Positions 1-5,428 of a DNA stretch of 16,063 nucleotides are shown here, in pieces (the first letter of the stretch is position 1; each line of letters starts with the position of its first letter). The notes under the pieces were generated by a model, which was not told the DNA's origin, did no database searches, and saw nothing but the letters and a program-made list of their open reading frames with translations. Both the position numbers and the translations under genes were made by a program. Source of the stretch: a bacterium (GTDB taxonomy: Bacteria; Chloroflexota; Dormibacteria; UBA8260; Bog-877); NCBI GenBank assembly GCA_021802115.1, contig JAKABA010000079.1:1-16063 (forward strand), written 5' to 3'.

Positions 1-32
1 CTCGCCCACTCCTTCAAGTTCATCTCCGCTCA

Positions 33-1073
33 CTATAGCTCAGCGTACGAGCAACTGTTCGTAACCCCTCTTCCCACCGCCGCCGCGACCCGGGTCACGT
101 CATCGACCAGGGCCGTGAACGCTGCTGGGTCCAGGGACTGCGCGCCGTCGGAGAGCGCCTCCGCCGGCCGGGGGTGCACCTCCACCAGGAGCCCGTCGGC
201 GCCGGCGGCGACGGCAGCTCGCGCGATGGCGGAGACGTAATCCGCGCGGCCGGCGGCATGGCTGGGGTCCACCACCACCGGCAGCGAGGTCAGCCGCTTC
301 AGAACCGGCACCGCGGTGATGTCAAGGGTGAAGCGAACAGTCGGCTCGAAGCTCCGGATCCCCCGCTCGCAGAGCGCAACCTGCTGATTGCCCCCCGCCA
401 GGATGTACTCGGCCGCCTGCAGCCACTCGTCAATCGTGGCCGCCAGCCCACGCTTGAGCAGAACCGGGCGATCGACGGCGCCACAGGCCTGCAGCAGGCG
501 GTAGTTCTGCATGTTGCGCGCACCCACCTGAAGCACGTCGGCGTAGCCGGCGACCAGCTCCACATCCTCACTCGCGAGCACCTCGGTGATCACCGCCAGG
601 TCATGGCGGTCGGCCACCGAGCGGAGCATGCGCAACCCCTCCTCGCCCAGCCCTTGAAACGAGTAGGGCGAGGTCCTGGGCTTGAAGGCGCCGCCCCGCA
701 GCACCTTGACCCCCAGAGCGGCCACCAGCTCGGCCGCCTCCTCAAGCTGCTCCCGCCCCTCGACGGCGCAGGGCCCGGCCATCAGGAGCACCCCCTCACC
801 ACCCAGCACCGCGCCGTTGGCAAGGACGATGGTCCGGTCCAGGGGATGGAAGTCACGGCTGGCCAGCGGGTAGTCGTGCAGCACCCTCACCACCCGCTCT
901 ACCCCCTCCAACGCCCCCAGGCTGTCGAGGTCGGTGTCGGTCTCGTGCCCCACCACCCCCACGATCGTCCGCTCCCGCCCGTGCGAGACGTGGGGGGTGA
1001 AGCCCAGCTGGCGGATCCGGTGGACCACGGCCCGGACCTGGGTCTGGCTGGCGTGCGCCTCCATCACGATCAC
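33..1073 (-). CDS. aroF: 3-deoxy-7-phosphoheptulonate (DAHP) synthase, type I-beta with N-terminal regulatory domain
   Basis: This enzyme condenses phosphoenolpyruvate with erythrose-4-phosphate, the first step of the shikimate pathway, in the cytosol. The 346-residue protein has two parts. Residues about 1-70 form a ferredoxin-like/ACT-like domain that, in Thermotoga-type enzymes, mediates Tyr/Phe feedback. Residues about 80-335 form the catalytic barrel. Visible motifs are AGPC (99-102), FKPRTSPYSFQG (130-141), VGARNMQNY (183-191), LLKRG (205-209) and DPSHAAGR (269-276), which hold the metal- and PEP-binding residues. The start is GTG at 1073, which overlaps the aroH stop in a GTGA, so the two are probably translationally coupled. 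An ATG three codons later (1064) is an alternative. Feedback inhibition is inferred from the domain only. Family assignment is firm; the symbol could equally be aroG or aroA by other conventions. Confidence 0.95.
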   Translation of the reverse strand: MIVMEAHASQTQVRAVVHRIRQLGFTPHVSHGRERTIVGVVGHETDTDLDSLGALEGVERVVRVLHDYPLASRDFHPLDRTIVLANGAVLGGEGVLLMAGPCAVEGREQLEEAAELVAALGVKVLRGGAFKPRTSPYSFQGLGEEGLRMLRSVADRHDLAVITEVLASEDVELVAGYADVLQVGARNMQNYRLLQACGAVDRPVLLKRGLAATIDEWLQAAEYILAGGNQQVALCERGIRSFEPTVRFTLDITAVPVLKRLTSLPVVVDPSHAAGRADYVSAIARAAVAAGADGLLVEVHPRPAEALSDGAQSLDPAAFTALVDDVTRVAAAVGRGVTNSCSYAEL

Positions 1074-1492
1074 AACTGTTCTCCGGTGGTGAGGTCGGGT
1101 CGCAGCGAGGCCGCCTGGCCCAGGTAGGCGTGCCGGATCTGGCCCTGCGTGAGCTTCGAATTCACCAGCATCAGAGCTCGCAGGCAGCGCCTCACCCGGG
1201 TGTCCCCGCCGTGCTCTCGGACCATCAACAGGGGCACTTCCGAGTAGCCGAGTGACCGGGCGGCGGCGGCGGGATTGACCGGTCCCAGGTCGTCCTGAAG
1301 GGTGAAGATCAACGCCGCGACGTCGTCGGGCGCGACCCCGTTGGGTGCGGTCATCGCTTCCAGCAGGTCAGCGACCGCACTCCTGACGCTCGTTCGGTCG
1401 GCATCCGGGGCCACGGTCACCGCCCCTCGGACCCCCCGGCAGGCGCTCTCGCCAGCCGCCTCCACGCCCACCCCTGAAGAACCTTGCCGCAT
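1070..1492 (-). CDS. aroH: Chorismate mutase, AroH class
   Basis: This is a monofunctional chorismate mutase that converts chorismate to prephenate on the Phe/Tyr branch. The 140-residue protein aligns over its whole length with the trimeric Bacillus-type AroH fold. Equivalents of the catalytic residues are visible: Arg in CRGVRGA (R22), Glu in VREHGG (E93), Cys and Arg in RRCLRAL (C103, R105) and Tyr in IRHAYL (Y123), with the family's closing LRPDL. The same frame is open further upstream to 1753, but ATG 1492 is chosen because AGAGGAGGTG sits 6-7 bases before it and because homology begins just after it. The first ~18 residues are an extra, unconserved tail. The gene overlaps aroF by 4 bases and lies 104 bases downstream of a leader ORF whose RNA can pair with this ribosome-binding site. 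Confidence 0.94.
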   Translation of the reverse strand: MRQGSSGVGVEAAGESACRGVRGAVTVAPDADRTSVRSAVADLLEAMTAPNGVAPDDVAALIFTLQDDLGPVNPAAAARSLGYSEVPLLMVREHGGDTRVRRCLRALMLVNSKLTQGQIRHAYLGQAASLRPDLTTGEQL

Positions 1493-1497
1493 CCACA

Positions 1498-1504
1498 CAC
1501 CTCC
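1498..1504 (-). promoter_or_regulatory. Strong aroH Shine-Dalgarno, sequesterable
   Basis: GGAGGTG on the minus strand lies 5 bases (7 after GGAGG) before the aroH ATG. It is perfectly complementary to CACCTCC at 1519-1525, with a 14-base loop, so a hairpin could hide it. The CACCTCC strand is also the 3' arm of a larger upstream stem, making the two folds mutually exclusive. The pairing is seen in the sequence. Its regulatory use is inference. Confidence 0.6.
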
Positions 1505-1517
1505 TCTGACAATTGCT

Positions 1518-1574
1518 GGGAGGTGGAGCGGAGGCTGAGCCCGACGAAGGCGCGGATTCCGCTCCACGCCTCCC
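1518..1574 (-). promoter_or_regulatory. Large leader stem that competes with Shine-Dalgarno sequestration
   Basis: Minus-strand GGGAG (1574-1570) plus GTGGAGCGG (1567-1559) pair with CCGCTCCAC (1531-1523) plus CTCCC (1522-1518). This gives 14 base pairs with a two-base GC bulge. The 3' arm includes the CACCTCC that could otherwise pair with the aroH ribosome-binding site. The 5' arm can in turn pair with the 3' arm of the hairpin inside the leader ORF (CCACGCC 1628-1622 with GGCGTGG 1570-1564). No U tract follows, so this is not an obvious intrinsic terminator. Confidence 0.55.
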
Positions 1575-1586
1575 GCTCCGGGCTCG

Positions 1587-1605
1587 CCCGGGTGGACTAC
1601 CCGGG
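1587..1605 (-). promoter_or_regulatory. Hairpin over the leader ORF stop codon
   Basis: Minus-strand CCCGGGT (1605-1599) and ACCCGGG (1593-1587) form a 7-bp stem with a 5-base loop. The leader stop codon TAG (1599-1597) lies at the top of the stem. A competing short stem, CCGGG (1591-1587) with CCCGG (1582-1578), could form if a terminating ribosome melts the first. This is visible as base pairing only. Confidence 0.4.
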
Positions 1606-1698
1606 ATGCGAACCCACGCAGGGCGTGGCGTGTCGATACGCATAAAATCGCACGCCCTGCCTGCGCGGGTCCATCGAGCCCAGATTCCAACCGTGCAT
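1597..1698 (-). CDS. Candidate leader peptide rich in aromatic codons, upstream of aroH-aroF
   Basis: This is a 33-codon ORF from ATG 1698 to TAG 1597, between trpG and aroH. It contains Trp at codon 4 and the run Arg-Phe-Tyr-Ala-Tyr-Arg at codons 17-22, matching the end products of the aroH-aroF pathway. The Phe-Tyr-Ala-Tyr codons (1647-1636) fall exactly in the loop of a strong hairpin whose arms lie within the ORF (1670-1651 with 1627-1612). A TTGACT -35 precedes it, with a -10 ending 10 bases before the ATG. There is no strong Shine-Dalgarno, so translation may be nearly leaderless. Ribosome-mediated attenuation by such leaders is established for amino acid operons. That this ORF is translated and controls aroH-aroF is inference. 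I do not recognise the peptide as a named family. Confidence 0.6.
   Translation of the reverse strand: MHGWNLGSMDPRRQGVRFYAYRHATPCVGSHPG
1612..1670 (-). promoter_or_regulatory. Leader-ORF hairpin with Phe/Tyr codons in its loop
   Basis: GCAGGGCGTG (1660-1651) pairs perfectly with CACGCCCTGC (1627-1618). The stem is extended by ACCCGC (1670-1665) with GTGGGT (1617-1612, one G-U pair) across a four-base bulge. The 23-base loop holds the TTT TAT GCG TAT codons of the leader ORF. A ribosome stalled on these codons would hold the stem open. Confidence 0.65.
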
Positions 1699-1708
1699 CT
1701 TGCCCGTA

Positions 1709-1737
1709 AGCGTGACGGCTCAGGCGGGCTGAGTCAA
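1709..1737 (-). promoter_or_regulatory. Putative promoter of the aro leader-aroH-aroF unit
   Basis: TTGACT (1737-1732), 17 bases, then CACGCT (1714-1709) begins 12 bases after the trpG stop codon. The -35 is identical to that of the trp leader promoter in this window. The -10 is imperfect. The predicted start lies near 1702, just before the leader ATG. Read-through from trpEG is also possible. Confidence 0.5.
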
Positions 1738-1749
1738 GCCCCGGACCCC

Positions 1750-2325
1750 TCACGACGCCGCTACCACACTCAGGAACATGCGCAGGAGCGCGGGACCATC
1801 CGGGGTCAATACCGACTCGGGGTGGAACTGGACGCCAAAGCGCGGCAACCGACGATGGGCCAGGCCCATCACCAGCCCATCCTCAGTTTCGGCCACCACC
1901 TCCAGCTCATCCGGGAGGGATGACCGCTCCACCACCAGGGAGTGGTAACGACCGACCGGGACCGGCGACGGGAGTCCCGAGAAGAGCCCGGTTCCCCGAT
2001 GCACGACCTGGCTGACCTTGCCGTGCACCGGCACCGGAGCCCTGACGACCATCGCTCCATAGGCCTCGGCGAGAGCCTGATGGCCCAGGCAGACCCCGAG
2101 GATGGGGAGCCCCTCTGGCAGTTCGTGGATCAGCTCGATGAAGCAGCCGGCGTCGCCCGGTCGGCCCGGACCCGGGGAGAGGATGAGCCCGCTGGGCCGG
2201 AGCTGCAGGACCTCGCCTAGGGTGGTGCCCACCGATGGGACCACGGTCACCTCGTGCCCCTCGGCTCCCACGAACTGCACCAGGTTGTAGACGAAGGAGT
2301 CCTGATGGTCGACGACCACGATCAC
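1750..2325 (-). CDS. trpG: Anthranilate synthase component II (glutamine amidotransferase)
   Basis: This subunit hydrolyses glutamine and passes ammonia to TrpE for anthranilate synthesis. The 191-residue protein is a complete class I amidotransferase. It has the DHQDSFVYNL start (6-15), the oxyanion-hole region SPGPG (50-54), nucleophile Cys79 in GVCLGHQ, and the catalytic pair His168 and Glu170 in QFHPES. GTG at 2325 overlaps the trpE stop in a GTGA, indicating coupled translation with TrpE. The family also serves p-aminobenzoate synthesis (pabA), and one copy sometimes serves both pathways. The trp leader upstream of the operon favours trpG. There is no trpD fusion; the protein ends right after the amidotransferase domain. 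Confidence 0.93.
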   Translation of the reverse strand: MIVVVDHQDSFVYNLVQFVGAEGHEVTVVPSVGTTLGEVLQLRPSGLILSPGPGRPGDAGCFIELIHELPEGLPILGVCLGHQALAEAYGAMVVRAPVPVHGKVSQVVHRGTGLFSGLPSPVPVGRYHSLVVERSSLPDELEVVAETEDGLVMGLAHRRLPRFGVQFHPESVLTPDGPALLRMFLSVVAAS

Positions 2326-3818
2326 TGGGTGTGCCTCCCCCCGCTCACGGCCGCCAGGATGGCCGATGCCTTGGCCTCCGTCTCCCTCAGTTCCGCCGCG
2401 GGATCAGAGTCAGCCACGATGCCGGCTCCGGCCTGCACGTGGATCTGGCGGTGGGCCAGCACCGCAGTCCGGATCGTGATGCAGAAGTCAAGATCTCCGG
2501 CGAATGACACATACCCGACCGCGCCTGCGTACGGGCCCCGGGCGGTGGGCTCCTCGCGGGCGATGATCTCCATGGCGCGCCGCTTCGGGGCGCCAGTCAC
2601 CGTGCCGGCTGGGAAGGTCGCGAAGAGCGCATCGAGGCAGTGGCTGCCCTCGGCGAGCTCACCCTCGACGGTGCTCACGATGTGCATGACCCGGGGAAAG
2701 TTCTGCACCGACATCAGCTCGGACACGCGCACGGACCCGGGGGTGCAGACCCGGCCGAGATCGTTTCGGGCCAGGTCCAGCAGCATCGCGTGCTCCGCCC
2801 GTTCCTTGGGATCCGCCAGCAGCTCCTCGGCGAGCCGGCGATCCTCCGCTTCGTCCTCTCCCCGGGGTCTGGTCCCGGCGATGGGGCGGGTCATCGCCTG
2901 GCGCCCGAAGACCTTCACCAACGGCTCAGGCGAAGAGCCGGCCAGCTCCAGATCCGGCAGGCGCAGGAAGAACATGGCCGGCGAGGGATTGGTCCGGCGC
3001 AATCGCCGGTAGACCTCCAGCCCTGACTGGAAGGCGGGGACCGAAAGCCGGCGCGAGAGCACCGCCTGGTAGATGTCGCCCTCCGCGATGTTCTGCTTGA
3101 TCCTTCCCACGCCGGCCCGGAAGGTGTCGCCGGAGATGTTCGGAGCTGCGGCCAACGGCCTGGAGTACCCCTCGTCGGCCGGCTCCGCGGATGGCGCCAG
3201 GTGGCTGAAGTCAGCGACCATCTCCTCCAGGGCCGACGCCCCGACCGGGTAGCCGTCCTCCGGCCGGATGTGGCAGACCAACACCAACCGCCCACCGCGA
3301 TGGTCGAACACCGCCGCCCGGTCCAGAAGCAGCAGCTGGATCGGAGCGCCGAAGTTACGACCTCGGCCGGATGGGCACAGGTGGCCATCAATGAGGTTGG
3401 CGGCCTCATAGGCGAACATCCCCGCCAGCCCTCCGGTGAGGGTGGGCAGGCCGGGCACGGGGGGTGCCGCCAGGGCCCGAGCCAGATGCCGCAGCGACGC
3501 GGCGGGGCCGCCACCAGGGCTCGACCAGCTTTCAAGGATCGGGAGCAGCCGCCGGGGGGTGTGAACGACCAGGCCGGAGCGGTCCACCATGATCACTGCT
3601 GCGGGGTCCCACCCGATGATGGTGTGGGGTCCCGGGTCCCCCCATATGTCAAGGCTCTCCAACAGGATGCCCGGCCCCTGGCTGGACAGTTGCTCGAACG
3701 CGACCGCGGGCACGGCCGTGTCGATGGGGAGCTCCACCCACATCGGGACCAGCGGCGACCTCCCCACCTGGCCCGCGATCGCCTCGGGCCCGGGCTTGAT
3801 CTGCAGGGGTGCTGTCAA
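2322..3818 (-). CDS. trpE: Anthranilate synthase component I
   Basis: This enzyme converts chorismate plus ammonia from TrpG to anthranilate, the first committed step to tryptophan. The reading frame is open to 3935, but the start chosen is TTG 3818. It has AGGAGG five bases upstream and lies just past the attenuator terminator; an upstream start would translate through that terminator. This gives 498 residues, normal for the family. Visible are LLES (52-55), the element linked to Trp feedback binding in TrpE, and the chorismate-binding core: DIYQAVLSRR (248-257), SSPEPLV (295-301), PIAGTRPRG (312-320), FPAGTVTGAPK (402-412) and AGAGIVADSDP (463-473). PabB is a close relative, but LLES and the Trp-rich leader favour TrpE. 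A later ATG (65 codons into the longest frame) would cut off conserved sequence. Confidence 0.94.
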   Translation of the reverse strand: MTAPLQIKPGPEAIAGQVGRSPLVPMWVELPIDTAVPAVAFEQLSSQGPGILLESLDIWGDPGPHTIIGWDPAAVIMVDRSGLVVHTPRRLLPILESWSSPGGGPAASLRHLARALAAPPVPGLPTLTGGLAGMFAYEAANLIDGHLCPSGRGRNFGAPIQLLLLDRAAVFDHRGGRLVLVCHIRPEDGYPVGASALEEMVADFSHLAPSAEPADEGYSRPLAAAPNISGDTFRAGVGRIKQNIAEGDIYQAVLSRRLSVPAFQSGLEVYRRLRRTNPSPAMFFLRLPDLELAGSSPEPLVKVFGRQAMTRPIAGTRPRGEDEAEDRRLAEELLADPKERAEHAMLLDLARNDLGRVCTPGSVRVSELMSVQNFPRVMHIVSTVEGELAEGSHCLDALFATFPAGTVTGAPKRRAMEIIAREEPTARGPYAGAVGYVSFAGDLDFCITIRTAVLAHRQIHVQAGAGIVADSDPAAELRETEAKASAILAAVSGGRHTQ

Positions 3819-3832
3819 TTGACCCTCCTGAA

Positions 3833-3864
3833 CAAAAAAGAACCCCGGGCTGGTGGGCCCGGGG
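3833..3864 (-). terminator. Intrinsic terminator of the trp attenuator
   Basis: On the minus strand, CCCCGGGC (3864-3857), loop CCACCA (3856-3851) and GCCCGGGG (3850-3843) are followed by TTCTTTTTT. This is a textbook intrinsic terminator of 8 G-C pairs plus a U tract. It is placed between the trp leader peptide stop (3893) and the trpE start (3818). The loop CCACCA is complementary to the leader's TGGTGG Trp codons. Confidence 0.92.
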
Positions 3865-3892
3865 CTTGGTGCCGTTTCTCTGGGCGGTTGCT

Positions 3893-3958
3893 TCAGAGGC
3901 GCGCGGACACAGAACCCCGCTGGGGCCACCACCAACGCGCCACCGTTTCATAACGCAT
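3893..3958 (-). CDS. trpL: trp operon leader peptide with three tandem Trp codons
   Basis: This 21-codon ORF runs from ATG 3958 to TGA 3893. Codons 8-12 read Arg-Trp-Trp-Trp-Pro. Its role, known from trp attenuators in many bacteria, is to sense charged tRNA-Trp: stalling at the Trp codons changes the RNA fold and prevents the downstream terminator from forming. GGCGCG (3941-3936) pairs with CGCGCC (3903-3898), putting the Trp codons (3934-3926) in the loop, the expected pause hairpin. The ATG is about 6 bases after the predicted transcript start and has only a weak GGTGG upstream. ATG at 3951 is in another frame and lacks the Trp run. The terminator and trpE follow directly. Confidence 0.88.
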   Translation of the reverse strand: MRYETVARWWWPQRGSVSARL

Positions 3959-3970
3959 CGCCACCAGAGG

Positions 3971-4000
3971 ATTGTGCTCGTGCCGGCCCGGGCGAGTCAA
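3971..4000 (-). promoter_or_regulatory. trp operon promoter
   Basis: TTGACT (4000-3995), an 18-base spacer and CACAAT (3976-3971) lie 12 bases before the trp leader ATG. Both boxes are close to the housekeeping consensus. The spacing and the position relative to the leader support the assignment. Confidence 0.65.
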
Positions 4001-4045
4001 CCTCGGATTCAAAGCTGGCGCCGCCGTTCGCCGCTTCCGGGTGTC

Positions 4046-4070
4046 CAGGGATCGCACCTGTCGATCCCTG
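4046..4070. repeat. 9-bp inverted repeat between the anti-sigma gene and the trp promoter
   Basis: CAGGGATCG (4046-4054) and CGATCCCTG (4062-4070) are perfect inverted repeats with a 7-base loop. The repeat lies 65 bases beyond the anti-sigma stop and 46 bases before the trp -35. There is no U tract on either strand. It may be a terminator for the sigma/anti-sigma operon or an operator. The rest of 4001-4134 shows nothing recognisable. Confidence 0.45.
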
Positions 4071-4134
4071 CTGGCTCGAGGCAGCAGGAGTTGTCGGGCG
4101 TCGGCTGATCCCAGTTCGGATCCGGAGCCCCACA

Positions 4135-4749
4135 TCAGGGACTGCTGTCGGGAGCCGGCGCCCAGAGCAACTCCTGGCGCTGCGGCGTCTCCAGGGCCAC
4201 CCCCTTGATCCCGCGCACCGTCAGCACGGAGGCCGCCTCCACCGAGGTAGTGCCGCCGCTGGTGGGGCGCCAGGACCCCGCCTCCTGCCAACCGCCACCG
4301 GCAGCCTCCACCCAGATCTGGCAGCGCAACCAGGCCGGGAGCCCCGACACCCTGATCACCAGCTGGGTCCCCCACGGTCTGGCTTCGTAGGCCACGGTCC
4401 CGCTCGCATGGACCCACCGTGAGATCGGCTGGAACGAGACCGTAGAGCCGGAGCCGTGGAGGAGCAGGGCGACCGCAGCGATGGCCAGCGCCGCCGCACC
4501 TGCCACGCTCCCGCTAGCCACCAGCCGGAATCGCCGGCGGCGCCGGTCAGCGCTGTCCGGCCGCGGCCAGGACCGCGTGCCGGGTCCGGCCCGGGCCACC
4601 ATCGGGGCCACGGATTGCAGCTCGGTCAGCTCGCGGCGGCACGCGGCACATCCCCTGAGGTGGGCCTTGAGCTCCTGCGCTTCGCCGGGAGCCAGGGCCC
4701 CCAGTGCGAAGGCCCCTAGATCAGCGCGAAACCGGTCCGGGGAGCTCAC
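4135..4749 (-). CDS. Membrane anti-sigma factor, RskA-like, zinc-binding
   Basis: This protein is predicted to hold the adjacent ECF sigma factor inactive at the inner face of the membrane. The 204-residue protein has an N-terminal zinc-associated anti-sigma domain (about 1-45) with the His-x3-Cys-x2-Cys motif HLRGCAAC (H30, C34, C37) and the family's ALGALAPGE stretch. A basic stretch follows, then one membrane segment (about 77-97), then an extracytoplasmic RskA-type domain (about 100-200) ending in a Pro/Ser-rich tail. GTG 4749 overlaps the sigma gene stop in a GTGA, the classic sigma/anti-sigma arrangement. The signal it senses cannot be read from the sequence. Release by regulated proteolysis is known for RskA but is inference here. 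Confidence 0.88.
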   Translation of the reverse strand: MSSPDRFRADLGAFALGALAPGEAQELKAHLRGCAACRRELTELQSVAPMVARAGPGTRSWPRPDSADRRRRRFRLVASGSVAGAAALAIAAVALLLHGSGSTVSFQPISRWVHASGTVAYEARPWGTQLVIRVSGLPAWLRCQIWVEAAGGGWQEAGSWRPTSGGTTSVEAASVLTVRGIKGVALETPQRQELLWAPAPDSSP

Positions 4750-5306
4750 CGCTCATACCCCATCTCATCCAAGATCAGACGGAGGCAGCGCAGCGCATAG
4801 TAGGTCCGGGACTTCACCGTGCCCTCGGGAATCCCCAGCACGCGGGCCGCCTCAGCGACGGTGCGCTGTCGCCACACGCACTGGGCCAGCACCTGGCGAT
4901 GCTCCGGGCTGAGCCGGCCCATGGCTTCCCGCACCACCACGGCCTCGAGCGCCGCTTCGAACGCCGACTCCTCCGTCAGCTCGGGCGGGGAGGCTGCCAT
5001 CTCGGCGCGGCGGCGGCGCGCCCGCGCCCGCCAGCGATCGGACATGACGTGGCGCGCCACCGTCAGCAGCCAGCCCCGCGGGGAAGAGCCGGACGCCGTG
5101 AACGCCTGGGGATTGCGGCACGCTCGCAGGAACGTCTCCTGCACGATCTCCTCTGCCAGCTCGCGGTCCCCGGTCGCGCGCAGGGCAACCGCGAGCACCG
5201 CCTGGCGGTGCTCGCGCACCAGGCCGGGCACATCCGCTTTCGAAGTGTCCCAGGGTACAGCCAGGAAGTCGCCGGTGGCTCCTGCCATAGGCCCATGCTG
5301 CAACAC
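4746..5306 (-). CDS. ECF-type RNA polymerase sigma factor
   Basis: This is an alternative sigma factor of the extracytoplasmic-function class. The 186-residue protein has region 2 (about 28-98), with the core-binding GDRELAEEIVQETFLRA stretch and the PRGWLLTVARHVMSDRWR segment that recognises -10 DNA. Region 4 (about 126-180) has a helix-turn-helix at 147-172 (VAEAARVLGIPEGTVKSR). Regions 1 and 3 are absent, as expected. The start is uncertain: GTG 5306 and ATG 5288 are both in frame and neither has a clear Shine-Dalgarno. The gene is paired with an RskA-like anti-sigma factor, which places it near the SigK/SigL group by context. It is divergent from the oxidoreductase gene, with 122 bases between. 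I found no clear ECF-type autoregulatory promoter there. Confidence 0.92.
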   Translation of the reverse strand: MLQHGPMAGATGDFLAVPWDTSKADVPGLVREHRQAVLAVALRATGDRELAEEIVQETFLRACRNPQAFTASGSSPRGWLLTVARHVMSDRWRARARRRRAEMAASPPELTEESAFEAALEAVVVREAMGRLSPEHRQVLAQCVWRQRTVAEAARVLGIPEGTVKSRTYYALRCLRLILDEMGYER

Positions 5307-5416
5307 CGAATCCCGAGTGGCAAGCCCCCGCTCGGCCGGCGCCAGGCTGTTGAAGTCTTCCCTGGAGTCGTGCGGCCGCGGGCCGCGCCAGCCCGCTCCC
5401 TGTCCCGCCGACCACC

Positions 5417-5422
5417 TATCCT
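5417..5422 (+). promoter_or_regulatory. -10 box of a probable leaderless oxidoreductase transcript
   Basis: TATCCT is followed by exactly six bases and then the GTG start (5429). That spacing would put the transcript start at the first base of the codon. No -35 resembling TTGACA is visible. GGAG also lies just before the GTG but is very close to it. Confidence 0.45.
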
Positions 5423-5428
5423 GGAGCC

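Noticed and set aside
1..23. Minus-strand ATG at 23 opening a frame toward the window edge, just after aroF
   Set aside because: It may be the start of the next gene in the aro operon, but only seven codons are visible and the GGAG touches the ATG with no spacing, so I cannot support a call.
1602..1618. T-loop-like sequence (GGGATGCGAACCCACGC) resembling the end of a tRNA gene
   Set aside because: The conserved A of the T-loop is missing, and no acceptor stem, D-arm or anticodon arm can be paired around it. The bases are better explained as part of the leader ORF and its hairpin.
1493..1753. N-terminal extension of aroH to 1753
   Set aside because: The frame is open, but the extra 87 residues have no homology pattern. 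They overlap the promoter, leader ORF and hairpins, and ATG 1492 has a near-perfect ribosome-binding site.
3819..3935. N-terminal extension of trpE to 3935
   Set aside because: It would translate through the attenuator terminator and overlap the trp leader. TTG 3818 has AGGAGG at ideal spacing and the resulting protein has normal TrpE length.
5371..5387. GC-rich inverted repeat GCGGCC/GGCCGC in the sigma-oxidoreductase gap
   Set aside because: It is only 6 bp in a region of very high GC, has a three-base loop and shows no positional logic. It is likely compositional.
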